DNA of 33,747 bases from assembly GCA_017461225.1 (NCBI GenBank), contig JAFTYV010000031.1, positions 1 to 33,747 of the forward strand, written 5' to 3'. A program made the translations under genes and the position numbers. The notes beneath the pieces are model-generated. The model did not search any database. It saw only the letters and a list, made by a program, of their open reading frames with translations, and had not been told where the DNA came from. This document shows, one piece after another, positions 7,417 through 14,889 of this stretch (position 1 is the first letter of the stretch; the number at the start of each line of letters is the position of its first letter). This stretch comes from Candidatus Methanomethylophilaceae archaeon. GTDB lineage: Archaea > Thermoplasmatota > Thermoplasmata > Methanomassiliicoccales > Methanomethylophilaceae.

Positions 7417-7689
7417 ATGGACAGGGAAACCATTGAGAGAGTGGCCCGTGCCGCACACATAAAACTCACGGATGACGAACTTGAGAGGTACAGCAGGGAC
7501 CTCGGTGAGATCCTCACGTACTTCGAGCTCCTGGACGAGGCTCCGGGATGCGATGACTACGGCGTCAACCCCGTCGAGGTCGCGGACATCCTCAGGGACG
7601 ACGAACCCTCCATCCGCATCGATCCGGATGAGCTCCTCAGGGACATGAACACCTACGAGGGATACGTCAGGGGGCCGAGGCTCTCATGA
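7417..7689 (+). CDS. gatC: Asp-tRNA(Asn)/Glu-tRNA(Gln) amidotransferase subunit C
   Basis: A 90-residue GatC, the small clamp that wraps GatA and GatB together. The N-terminal helices carry the family pattern (VARAAHIKLTDDELERYSRDLGEIL) and the C-terminal strand lies in NTYEGYVRGPRLS. It is the first gene of gatCAB; its TGA overlaps the gatA ATG by 4 nt (ATGA), which suggests coupled translation and equal subunit supply. In archaea GatCAB makes Asn-tRNA from Asp-tRNA(Asn), since GatDE handles Gln-tRNA. Confidence 0.9.
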   Translation: MDRETIERVARAAHIKLTDDELERYSRDLGEILTYFELLDEAPGCDDYGVNPVEVADILRDDEPSIRIDPDELLRDMNTYEGYVRGPRLS

Positions 7690-9008
7690 GATCCTACGGA
7701 CTGTCCGAGATAAGGGCCATCAACGGGAAGTACTCCATGTTCCACGCGATGACCGAGGAGGAACCGTCCGAGGGACGCTTCCACTTCTCCGCGAAGGACA
7801 ACCTCACATCCAAGGGGATGGAGACCTGCTCCGGATCGAGGATCCTCGAGGGCTACAGACCGGCCTTCGATGCGACATCCATCGAGAGGATGAAGGCGGC
7901 CGGAGGCGAACTCATCGGGAAGACCAACATGGACGAGTTCGGTTTCGGTACGTTCTCCACCAACTCGGGACTGGAGGTCCCCCGCAACCCCTTCGACCTG
8001 GAGAGGGCGTGCGGAGGTTCGTCCGGAGGATCGGCCTGCGCCGCCGCCGTGTTCGAGGACCACGTCTCGCTCGGGGTCTCCACCGGGGGATCCATCTGCT
8101 GTCCCGCCTCGTTCTGCGGGGTCTACGGCATCGCACCCACCTACGGGCGCGTGTCCAGATACGGACTCATCGACTACGGGAACTCCCTCGACAAGATAGG
8201 TGTCCTCTCCTCGAAGGCGACAGACCTCAGGAAGTACATCGGCGTCATGGCCGGAAAGGACGAGAGGGACCCCACATCCTGCGCCCAGCCCGAGCTCGGT
8301 GACTCGCATGTGAAGCTCGGATCCGTCGCCGTGCCCATGGAGGGCGTGGAGGGGCTTTCCAAGGATGTCGAGGCCGCGTTCCGCTCCGCACTGGTCGAGC
8401 TCGAGAGGATGGGCGTCGACGTCGAATACGTCAACATGCCGTCCCTGAAGTACGCCATGCCCGCATACTACGTCCTCGCGACGTCCGAGGCCTCGACCAA
8501 CCTCGCCAGGTACGTCGGTATGAGGTACGGACAGCAGGAGGGCGACCTCTCGCTCAAGTTCGATGACTACTTCACATCCTTCCGCTCCGAGTACTTCGGT
8601 GACGAGGCCAAGAGGAGGATCCTCCTCGGGACGTTCACGAGGATGGTCGGATTCAGGGACAGGTACTACGCCAAGGCCCTGCAGGTCAGGAAGGTCGTCA
8701 TAGACGACTACAAGAGGGTCCTCGCGGACCACGACGCCGTGCTGGCGCCCACGATGCCGTTCACGGCACCCCGCTTCGACGACATCTCGAAGATGTCCGC
8801 GCTCGACTCCTACAAGGCGGACTACCTCACGATCCCCGCCAACATAGCGGGCACCCCCCACATGTCGGTCCCCTGCGGATACGACTCGGACGGCATGCCC
8901 ATCGGCATGCAGTTCGTCGCGGACCACTGGAACGAGGAGGTGCTGTTCTCCATCGCGGAGGACTGGGAGAGGGAGTTCGAACTCAGGAGACCGGAGGTGG
9001 TAGCATGA
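7686..9008 (+). CDS. gatA: Asp-tRNA(Asn)/Glu-tRNA(Gln) amidotransferase subunit A (amidase)
   Basis: A 440-residue amidase-signature enzyme that frees ammonia from glutamine or asparagine and passes it to GatB. The catalytic triad of the family is present: Lys37 (SAKDNL), cis-Ser in GGSSGGSA (Ser112 or Ser113) and the nucleophile Ser136 in STGGSICCPASFCG. The N-terminus is about 40 residues shorter than in bacterial GatA, leaving little before the catalytic Lys. The usual Arg-Gln or Arg-Cys after GGSI is Cys-Cys (138-139), and the preceding Asp is Ser132, an unusual local variant. It overlaps gatC and gatB by 4 nt each. Confidence 0.93.
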   Translation: MRSYGLSEIRAINGKYSMFHAMTEEEPSEGRFHFSAKDNLTSKGMETCSGSRILEGYRPAFDATSIERMKAAGGELIGKTNMDEFGFGTFSTNSGLEVPRNPFDLERACGGSSGGSACAAAVFEDHVSLGVSTGGSICCPASFCGVYGIAPTYGRVSRYGLIDYGNSLDKIGVLSSKATDLRKYIGVMAGKDERDPTSCAQPELGDSHVKLGSVAVPMEGVEGLSKDVEAAFRSALVELERMGVDVEYVNMPSLKYAMPAYYVLATSEASTNLARYVGMRYGQQEGDLSLKFDDYFTSFRSEYFGDEAKRRILLGTFTRMVGFRDRYYAKALQVRKVVIDDYKRVLADHDAVLAPTMPFTAPRFDDISKMSALDSYKADYLTIPANIAGTPHMSVPCGYDSDGMPIGMQFVADHWNEEVLFSIAEDWEREFELRRPEVVA

Positions 9009-10342
9009 AGATCGGATTGGAGATCCACGTCCAGCTGCCCACCAGGTCGAAGATGTTCTGCTCGTGTCCCACCACCGACGCGGAGGCACCCAACACCCAT
9101 GTGTGCCCCACATGCCTCGGCATGCCGGGATCCAGGCCCGTCCTCAACAGGAAGGTCCTCGAGTACGGCATCATGCTCGCGAAGATGCTCGGGTGCAGGG
9201 TTGCGGACACGACCTGGTTCTCCAGGAAGACGTACTTCTACCCGGACATGTCCAAGAGCGTCCAGATCACCCAGTACGACAACCCCGTCGGAGAGGGCGG
9301 GGTCTACTACCTCAACGGGAAGAAGCCCATCAGGATCACCAGGATCCACATAGAGGAGGACCCTGGTAAGACGAAGAGGGTCGGAGACCAGTCGTCCCTC
9401 GTAGACTACAACAGGTCCGGGATCCCCCTGGCGGAGATCGTCACGGAACCCGACATCGCCACCCCCGCGGAGGCCAGGGAGTTCCTCGGACAGCTCATCG
9501 CCGACATCAGGCACGTGATCGACCTCCCCGGCGACGGGGAGAGGAGCATACGCTGCGACTGCAACATCTCCGTCGGGAAGGAGAGATGCGAGGTCAAGAA
9601 CGTCACCGGACTCAAGAACGTGGAGAGGGCCCTGACCTTCGAGATGGTCAGGCAGACCAAGATCCTGAAGGCCGGAGGGAAGATCGAGCGCGAGACCAGG
9701 CGCTTCGACGAGGAGAGGGGAGTCACCATCTCCGTCAGGAAGAAGGAGTTCGAGGCCGACTACGGATACATCGACGAACCCGACCTGGGGGTCTACCACA
9801 TCAGGGAGCTCGCCGACTCCATCAGGATCAAGGAGAGCCCCCTCAAGATGACGCTGAGACTCTCGGACCAGTACGGCATCGACCAGAAGATGTCCAAGCA
9901 GCTCGTGACCACATCCGTCGGCCTGGCCGAGATGTTCGAGACCGTGGCGAGGGACGTCGACGTCCCCAACGCGATCAAATGGGTCGCCGGACCCATCAGC
10001 GCCAACTGGAGGTCCCTGGAGAGCAGGGGCGCCGACACCGAGACCCTCGTGGGGATCATAAGGAGGTTCGCATCCGGGGAGATCACCGACACCGAGTGCG
10101 GCATGGAGATCAAATGCCACATGACCGGGGAGGACCGTGATTCGGTCCAGGGTGCATCCGAGGGACTCGACACCCTCATCAACCAGTACCTCGACGAGAA
10201 CCCGGCGGTCGTCACCGACTACCAGAAGAACGAGAAGGCGGCCAACAAGGTCATCGGGTTCGTCATGAAGAACTCCGGTGGACAGTACTCCTCCGCGGAG
10301 GTCGTGGAGGCCACCAAGAGACTCATAGAGTCCAGAATCTGA
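9005..10342 (+). CDS. gatB: Asp-tRNA(Asn)/Glu-tRNA(Gln) amidotransferase subunit B
   Basis: A 445-residue GatB, the ATP-dependent kinase/transamidase subunit that activates the side-chain carboxyl of mischarged tRNA. GLEIHVQL opens the cradle domain. The zinc site is visible as CSCP (near 19-22) and CPTCLGMPG (near 36-44). Conserved blocks SRKTYFYPDM and RIHIEEDPGK follow. The last ~150 residues form the helical and YqeY-like tail that contacts the tRNA. It is the last gene of gatCAB; a 10-bp stem-loop 18 nt past the stop ends the operon. Confidence 0.95.
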   Translation: MKIGLEIHVQLPTRSKMFCSCPTTDAEAPNTHVCPTCLGMPGSRPVLNRKVLEYGIMLAKMLGCRVADTTWFSRKTYFYPDMSKSVQITQYDNPVGEGGVYYLNGKKPIRITRIHIEEDPGKTKRVGDQSSLVDYNRSGIPLAEIVTEPDIATPAEAREFLGQLIADIRHVIDLPGDGERSIRCDCNISVGKERCEVKNVTGLKNVERALTFEMVRQTKILKAGGKIERETRRFDEERGVTISVRKKEFEADYGYIDEPDLGVYHIRELADSIRIKESPLKMTLRLSDQYGIDQKMSKQLVTTSVGLAEMFETVARDVDVPNAIKWVAGPISANWRSLESRGADTETLVGIIRRFASGEITDTECGMEIKCHMTGEDRDSVQGASEGLDTLINQYLDENPAVVTDYQKNEKAANKVIGFVMKNSGGQYSSAEVVEATKRLIESRI

Positions 10343-10359
10343 AAACGGGACGTATCCCA

Positions 10360-10383
10360 GTCCGGACGGATGACCGTCCGGAC
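10360..10383. terminator. 10-bp perfect hairpin after gatB
   Basis: GTCCGGACGG (10360-10369), loop ATGA, CCGTCCGGAC (10374-10383). A pyrimidine-rich stretch (TTCTTCTCTCCCTTCTTC) follows on the + strand. It lies between gatB and the end of the small leftward ORF, so it may stop transcription from both sides. Confidence 0.65.
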
Positions 10384-10390
10384 GGTACGT

Positions 10391-10444
10391 TCAACACTTC
10401 TTCTCTCCCTTCTTCACCTTGATGTTCCTGACTCCCATGATCAT
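10391..10444 (-). CDS. Possible 17-residue peptide gene under a DtxR-like box
   Basis: A short ORF encoding MIMGVRNIKVKKGEKKC. It is preceded by GGTGA at Shine-Dalgarno distance and by a TATA-like TTTAAATA (10474-10482), which would place transcription start about 10 nt before this ATG. A metal-repressor-like palindrome lies just upstream and the gatB hairpin just downstream. The peptide is basic and ends in Cys. Size alone makes it doubtful; the promoter layout is the reason to list it. It could be a real small protein, a leader peptide or the remnant of a longer gene. Confidence 0.25.
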   Translation of the reverse strand: MIMGVRNIKVKKGEKKC

Positions 10445-10480
10445 GGTCTCACCGAAGGTCCATCGTCGTCATGTTATTTA

Positions 10481-10508
10481 AATTAGGTCTTCCTAAATTT
10501 AATTAGGT
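10481..10508. promoter_or_regulatory. DtxR/IdeR-like operator cluster
   Basis: TTAGG (10483-10487), 4 nt, CCTAA (10492-10496) has the arm and spacer layout of the DtxR/IdeR core box (TTAGG-N4-CCTAA). A second AATTAGGT (10501-10508) repeats the first (10481-10488) at exactly 20 bp, two helical turns. The cluster lies directly upstream of a minus-strand TATA element and the 17-codon ORF. Regulation by Fe or Mn is an inference from motif similarity. Confidence 0.45.
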
Positions 10509-10576
10509 ATTTTGAAAAACACATCCGCGGACGAGGATGTGCGGTGATGTGATACTACGGGCAGGAAAATGGGATG

Positions 10577-10598
10577 ATGACGGGCCGGAGCCCGTCAT
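10577..10598 (-). terminator. 9-bp hairpin after aspS
   Basis: ATGACGGGC (10577-10585), loop CGGA, GCCCGTCAT (10590-10598), perfect pairing, 8 nt beyond the aspS stop. A short T-rich run follows on the minus strand. Confidence 0.6.
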
Positions 10599-10606
10599 GT
10601 TGGTTT

Positions 10607-12427
10607 TCACTCGATCTCTTCGATCTCGTCGAAATCGCCGAGGTCGAAATCCCCTGCGAGGGAGATGATCTGGAGCTCCTCGAGCTTGTCGTCATCGATC
10701 TTGGAGGGCGAACCGTCGAGGAGGGACATGGCCCTCTTGTTCTTGGGGAACGCGATGACCTCCCTGATGGTGTCCTTGCCGAGGAGGATCGCACAGAGCC
10801 TGTCGATTCCGATGGCGATACCGCCGTGGGGAGGCGCGCCGTAGCTGAGCATCTCCACGAAGTACCCGAAGCTCCTCTCGATCCTCTCGTCGTCCATGCC
10901 GAGCTTGCGGAAGACCGCCTTCTGCATGTCGACGTTGTGGATACGGAGGGAACCGGAACCGAGCTCGTTGCCGTTGAGACAGAGGTCGAAGCACGCACCT
11001 CCGACGTACTCGTCGTCGAGGTCGTTCTGGGGGAGGACGAACGGGTGGTGGAACGCGTCGTACTTGCCGGAGACGGGGTCGATCTCGAACATGGGGCACT
11101 GGTCCATCCAGAAGAACTGGAACTCGTCCTCGGGGACGATGCCGAGGTCCTCGGCGATCTTCTTCCTGAGGAATCCCGCACTCTCGTAGGTGGCCTTCCA
11201 GGGACCGGCGACGATGAACAGGAGGTCGCCCTCCTCGACACCCATCGCGGTCTTGATATTCTCGAGGATCTCGGGGGTGAAGTACTTCACGATGTTGCTC
11301 TCGAGCTGACCGTTGACGCACCTCATCCAGGTGAGTCCTCCGAGCCCGACCTTCTTCGCGTAGTTGATGTAACGGTCGACATCGTTCCTTCCGACCTTGT
11401 CGCCGGCGATGTCGGCCTTGAGGTTCATCCCCGCGACTATACCGCCCTCGGCGAGGATGTTCTGGAAGATCTTGTACGGGGCGTCCCTGACGACATCGGT
11501 GAGCTTCACGAACTCGAGTCCGTACCTCATGTCGGGCTTGTCGGATCCGAACCTCTCCATCGCATCGCGGTAGGCGATGTGGGGGAACGGGGTCTGGAGG
11601 TCCTTGCCGTAGATGCCCTTCCAGATGTGGGAGACCATGCCCTCCATCATCTCCTGGAGGTCCTCCATGTCGACGAAGGACATCTCGAGGTCCAGCTGTG
11701 TGAACTCGGGCTGCCTGTCCTTCCTGGAGTCCTCATCGCGGAAGCACCTGGCCACCTGGTAGTAGCGGTCCATGCTGGCGACCATGAGCATCTGCTTGAA
11801 CTGCTGGGGGGACTGGGGGAGCGCGTAGAACATGCCGGGGTGGACCCTGGACGGGACGACGTAGTCCCTCGCCCCCTCGGGGGTGGACCTTCCGAGGATG
11901 GGCGTCTCGATCTCGAGGAACCCGTTCTGGTCCAGGTACTGCCTGGCGAGGTGGACGAGCCTGCTCCTGAACTCCATGGCCTGGATCATCTCGGTCCTCC
12001 TGAGGTCGAGGTACCTGTACTTCATCCTGACGTCCTCGTTGGGGAGCACACCCTCCTTCTGGTCACCGAGCTCGAAGGGGGGTGCGGCGGACCTGTTCAG
12101 GAGCTCCGCATCCGTGATGAGGACCTCGATCTCCCCGGTGGGGTTCCTTCCGTCCTCGGTGCCCTCGACCCTCTTCCTGACGACACCGTCGATGGAGACG
12201 ACGGACTCACGGGTGAAAGTCCTCATTGTGTCCGAGATGCGTGCAATGTCTGTCCCCTCGGGGAGGTCTTCGGGATCGAAGACGATCTGGGTTATACCGT
12301 ACCTGTCGGCGAGATCGATGAACGCGACGCCGCCGTGGTCCCTGGAGAACCTGACCCAGCCCTGGAGACATACCTTCTTTCCGAGGTCCTCTGCCCTCAG
12401 ATCGCCACAGGTGTTTGTCCTTCTCAT
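10607..12427 (-). CDS. aspS: Aspartyl-tRNA synthetase, bacterial type, probably non-discriminating
   Basis: A 606-residue class II synthetase. It is the long bacterial form (OB-fold anticodon domain 1-105, catalytic core, GAD insertion about 290-420, C-terminal extension), not the ~430-residue archaeal/eukaryotic form. Motif 2 lies in YYQVARCFRDEDSRKDRQPEFTQ (222-244), motif 3 in GIAIGIDRL near the C-terminus, and GMFYALPQSPQ (198-208) is typical of bacterial AspRS. His31 in RDHGG is the residue linked to tRNA(Asn) tolerance in bacterial enzymes, where discriminating forms such as E. coli have Leu. With gatCAB converging on it, indirect Asn-tRNA synthesis is likely. The acidic C-terminal tail is unusual. 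Horizontal transfer is inferred from the type. Confidence 0.93.
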   Translation of the reverse strand: MRRTNTCGDLRAEDLGKKVCLQGWVRFSRDHGGVAFIDLADRYGITQIVFDPEDLPEGTDIARISDTMRTFTRESVVSIDGVVRKRVEGTEDGRNPTGEIEVLITDAELLNRSAAPPFELGDQKEGVLPNEDVRMKYRYLDLRRTEMIQAMEFRSRLVHLARQYLDQNGFLEIETPILGRSTPEGARDYVVPSRVHPGMFYALPQSPQQFKQMLMVASMDRYYQVARCFRDEDSRKDRQPEFTQLDLEMSFVDMEDLQEMMEGMVSHIWKGIYGKDLQTPFPHIAYRDAMERFGSDKPDMRYGLEFVKLTDVVRDAPYKIFQNILAEGGIVAGMNLKADIAGDKVGRNDVDRYINYAKKVGLGGLTWMRCVNGQLESNIVKYFTPEILENIKTAMGVEEGDLLFIVAGPWKATYESAGFLRKKIAEDLGIVPEDEFQFFWMDQCPMFEIDPVSGKYDAFHHPFVLPQNDLDDEYVGGACFDLCLNGNELGSGSLRIHNVDMQKAVFRKLGMDDERIERSFGYFVEMLSYGAPPHGGIAIGIDRLCAILLGKDTIREVIAFPKNKRAMSLLDGSPSKIDDDKLEELQIISLAGDFDLGDFDEIEEIE

Positions 12428-12462
12428 AGGAGTGCCTCTTTAATTGCGCACGCATTGGAGAA

Positions 12463-12476
12463 GGGATATAAAATGG
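12463..12476 (-). promoter_or_regulatory. aspS TATA box
   Basis: On the minus strand CCATTTTATATCCC lies about 36-49 nt before the aspS ATG. It overlaps one arm of a GGGCGG/CCGCCC hairpin (12475-12497) that abuts the stop of the upstream regulator gene, so the terminator of one gene and the promoter of the next are interleaved. Confidence 0.65.
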
Positions 12477-12497
12477 GCGGGGTCGGAGCCGCCGCCC

Positions 12498-12956
12498 TCA
12501 GAATATGTGCGGGACGAACTCGTACGGGTCCTTCTTGATGTCCAGGATGATGGACGTGTTGGTCTTCCTGACGTTCGGGATGGCGTTTATGCTCTTCACG
12601 ACCGACGAGAACTCCTCGCGGTCCACGCACGCTATCCATGCGAGGCAGTCGCTCTCCCCCGTGATGTCGAAGACGGCGACCACCTGGGGGATCTCGCAGA
12701 GGCGCTCCTGCACGGACAGGACGTTGTCGGCGTATATGTTCACCAGACCCATGTAGTCGAAACCCAGCCTCTGGTAGTCCATGTGGGCACGGTACCCTCT
12801 GATGTAGCCCTTCGTCTCGAGGTTGTTGACCCTCTGGATGATCGTCGTCGGATGCACGTTGAGCTGCTTGGCGACCTGCCTGTATGACTCGTTGCAGGAC
12901 GTGCTGAGGATCTCGAGAATGCGTTTGTCCAACTCGTCGAGTTCCTTAAAAGACAT
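12498..12956 (-). CDS. Lrp/AsnC-family transcription regulator
   Basis: A 152-residue feast/famine regulator. The N-terminal helix-turn-helix is in residues 5-55 (LDELDKRILEILSTSCNESYRQVAKQLNVHPTTIIQRVNNLETKGYI), followed by the RAM ligand/oligomerisation domain (about 65-140; VFDITGESDCLAWIACVDREEF). These proteins form dimers to octamers and often sense amino acids. The start at 12956 (MSFKELDELD) is preferred over an in-frame ATG 48 nt upstream, because the TATA element at 12984-12994 would put transcription start almost on it. Divergent alaX is a natural candidate target, but no operator repeat is obvious. Confidence 0.88.
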   Translation of the reverse strand: MSFKELDELDKRILEILSTSCNESYRQVAKQLNVHPTTIIQRVNNLETKGYIRGYRAHMDYQRLGFDYMGLVNIYADNVLSVQERLCEIPQVVAVFDITGESDCLAWIACVDREEFSSVVKSINAIPNVRKTNTSIILDIKKDPYEFVPHIF

Positions 12957-12983
12957 ATGAACCACTCGGTCATCCCAAATGAT

Positions 12984-12994
12984 GTTTATTAACC
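12984..12994. promoter_or_regulatory. Shared divergent TATA element, lrp-like gene / alaX
   Basis: GTTTATTAACC can serve as a TATA box in both directions: about 28 nt before the regulator ATG (12956) and about 31-41 nt before the alaX ATG (13025). The alaX side also has a strong Shine-Dalgarno run GGAGGAG at 13011-13017. Confidence 0.5.
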
Positions 12995-13024
12995 CTTTCA
13001 CCATAGGGTCGGAGGAGCGATAAG

Positions 13025-14209
13025 ATGACGGACGAGATATTCAGACAGGACGGGTACGCATTCGAATTCGAGTCCATAGTGGAGTCGGTGGAAGGGGACG
13101 AGGTCATCCTCACGAGCACCGCGTTCTACCCCGGTGGCGGAGGACAGGTGTGCGACACCGGCTACATACGCGGCTTCCGTGTCGAGGAGGTCCGCTACAA
13201 GGGGGACGACATCGTGCACATCGTCCCCGGGAACGACCTGGAGGTCGGCGAGAGGGCCTGGTGCAGCGTGGACTGGGAGAGGCGCTACGACCTCATGATG
13301 GGACACACCGGGGAGCACCTGCTGTTCTGCTCCCTGAAGAGGCAGTGCCCCGACCTCGAGATCACCAAGATATTCATCTCACCCGAGAGCAAGTACGTCA
13401 TCGTGAACCACGACCTCACATGGGAGCAGATCGGTGCCGCACTGGAGTTCGCCAACCAGGCCATACGCGACAACCACCCCGTGACGAAGAGCATCATGGA
13501 CCGCGACGACCCCGAGCTCGAGAACGTCAGGATAAAGCTCGACAGGATCGCGGAGGACGAGCAGATCTCCGTCGTCGCCATAGGCGACATAGACCTGTCC
13601 GCCTGCAGCGGGATCCACGTCATGGAGACCTCCGAGCTGGAGATGATCACCGTGGACCGCAAGGTATCGGCCGGGAAGGACGGGATAACCATCGAGTTCA
13701 AGGTGGGCGACGAGGCCAAGAGGTCCGCCAACGGGCTCGCGATGTCCGCACTAGGGATCGTGGAGACCGTTGGATGCAAGGCGGCCGATGTCACGAAGGC
13801 CGTGTCCAACATGAGGTCCGAACTGGAGCTGGACAGACGCCTCCTCAAGGAAGCGGTCCGCATGATAACGTCCATGGTCATACCCGTGACCGTCGGCGGA
13901 TGCGACGTGCACATCGCCAAGCTCCCCGCCGCCGACCGCTCGGTCGCGGCGGAGGCTGCGGAGTCGGTCAAATCGAGGGGGGGTGTCGCCGCCTACGTGT
14001 CCGTCGGGGACTCCCTCTCGGTCATGGTGGCATCCGGTGACGGACGCGTCGACTGCAGGAGGGTCCTGTCCGATGTCCTGACCGCGTTCGGCGGGAGGGG
14101 TGGCGGGAAACCCGACTTCGCCCAGGGCGGCGTCCAGGACACATCCGTTGCGGACGATGTCGTGGCTGCGCTGTCCGCCGCACTGACAGGTGCACTGGGA
14201 CGCGAATGA
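13025..14209 (+). CDS. alaX: Alanyl-tRNA editing protein AlaX-L
   Basis: A 394-residue stand-alone editing enzyme that hydrolyses Ser (or Gly) from mischarged tRNA(Ala). It contains the N-terminal beta-barrel of AlaRS (AFYPGGGGQ, 33-41), the editing core with zinc ligands H94 and H98 (GHTGEHLL) and C194/H198 (CSGIHV), and a C-terminal DHHA1-like domain with GGRGGGKPDFAQGG at 356-369. Presence of the last domain makes it the long form. All four zinc ligands are present, so it should be active. It is transcribed away from the Lrp-type regulator and followed after 54 nt by nac, which may have its own weak promoter (AACGTTAAAGTAAC near 14230). Confidence 0.92.
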   Translation: MTDEIFRQDGYAFEFESIVESVEGDEVILTSTAFYPGGGGQVCDTGYIRGFRVEEVRYKGDDIVHIVPGNDLEVGERAWCSVDWERRYDLMMGHTGEHLLFCSLKRQCPDLEITKIFISPESKYVIVNHDLTWEQIGAALEFANQAIRDNHPVTKSIMDRDDPELENVRIKLDRIAEDEQISVVAIGDIDLSACSGIHVMETSELEMITVDRKVSAGKDGITIEFKVGDEAKRSANGLAMSALGIVETVGCKAADVTKAVSNMRSELELDRRLLKEAVRMITSMVIPVTVGGCDVHIAKLPAADRSVAAEAAESVKSRGGVAAYVSVGDSLSVMVASGDGRVDCRRVLSDVLTAFGGRGGGKPDFAQGGVQDTSVADDVVAALSAALTGALGRE

Positions 14210-14263
14210 CGTCCGCGCGGGGCTGAAAAAACGTTAAAGTAACTGAATGGGGATTGACGTGGC

Positions 14264-14632
14264 ATGGCCGGTGGAATGAGAATGAACGATCGCCAGATGA
14301 AGCAGGCGATGAAGAAGATGGGTATCAAGCAGACATCCATCGACAACGTCACCGAGGTCATCATCAGAACGAAGAGCAACGAGATAGTCATCACCGATGC
14401 CGAGGTCGTGTGCGTCGAGATGGGGGGCAGCAAGAACTACCAGATCGCCGGAAACGAGTTCACCAGGGAACTCGGCGCCGGAGGGGACGCGCCCGTTGCC
14501 GTGGGCTTCCCGGCGGAGGACATCGAACTCGTCATGTCCCAGACCGGATGCGACAGGGACAAGGCGGTCGAGGCGCTCACGGCGGTAGACGGTCAGCCCG
14601 CAGAGGCGATCCTCAGGATAATGTCGGAGTGA
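14264..14632 (+). CDS. nac: Nascent polypeptide-associated complex protein (archaeal NAC)
   Basis: A 122-residue homologue of NAC-alpha, which in archaea forms a homodimer at the ribosomal tunnel exit and shields nascent chains. The NAC domain spans about 20-75 (KQTSIDNVTEVIIRTKSNEIVITDAEV; the strand VVCVEMGGSKNYQIAG). A UBA domain fills 82-122 (PAEDIELVMSQTGCDRDKAVEALTAVDGQPAEAILRIM). The Met-rich basic start (MAGGMRMNDRQMKQAMKKMG) is typical and contacts the ribosome in this family. Three ATGs lie in frame at the start; the first at 14264 is chosen. hypC follows 4 nt after the stop. Confidence 0.92.
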   Translation: MAGGMRMNDRQMKQAMKKMGIKQTSIDNVTEVIIRTKSNEIVITDAEVVCVEMGGSKNYQIAGNEFTRELGAGGDAPVAVGFPAEDIELVMSQTGCDRDKAVEALTAVDGQPAEAILRIMSE

Positions 14633-14636
14633 TAAC

Positions 14637-14867
14637 GTGTGCCTTGCAATACCCGGTAAGATCGTCAGCATCGACGGTGACGTCGGAGACGTGGATTTCG
14701 GAGGCGTCATCAGGAAGGCCAACCTCTCCATGGTCGAGGCGACCGTCGGCGAGTGGGCGGTGGTCCATGCGGGGTTCGCGATCCAGATCATGGACGAGGA
14801 GGACGCGCAGGAGACCATCAGGCTCTGGAACGAGGTCCTCGACAGCGATAAAACCGAATTCAACTGA
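14637..14867 (+). CDS. hypC: Hydrogenase maturation chaperone HypC/HybG
   Basis: A 76-residue HypC. The mature N-terminus must begin MCLAIPGK, because Cys2 carries the Fe(CN)2CO unit during [NiFe]-hydrogenase assembly; this fixes the GTG at 14637 as the start. The short beta-barrel (VGDVDFGGVIRKANLSMVEATVGEWAVVHAGFAIQIM) and the C-terminal helix (DEEDAQETIRLWNEVL) match the family. It implies that the organism makes [NiFe]-hydrogenase. No other hyp gene is nearby; it rides on the nac transcript with a 4-nt gap. Confidence 0.93.
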   Translation: MCLAIPGKIVSIDGDVGDVDFGGVIRKANLSMVEATVGEWAVVHAGFAIQIMDEEDAQETIRLWNEVLDSDKTEFN

Positions 14868-14869
14868 GG

Positions 14870-14889
14870 GTGTGGCCGTACGGCCACAC
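14870..14889. terminator. 20-bp perfect palindrome between hypC and the DUF2188 gene
   Basis: GTGTGGCCGT and ACGGCCACAC form a perfect 20-bp palindrome. It fills the space from 2 nt past the hypC stop to the base before the stop of the convergent gene, so a single element seems to serve both transcripts. Confidence 0.65.

Noticed and set aside
7686-7800. Truncation of gatA at the 5' end
   Set aside because: The N-terminus is short, but the ATGA overlap with gatC and an intact catalytic Lys region indicate a natural start.
10574-12538. 654-codon open frame on the + strand over aspS
   Set aside because: It is the antisense shadow of a clear synthetase gene, rich in V/L/E/G/D with no family motif; GC-rich codon use keeps it open.
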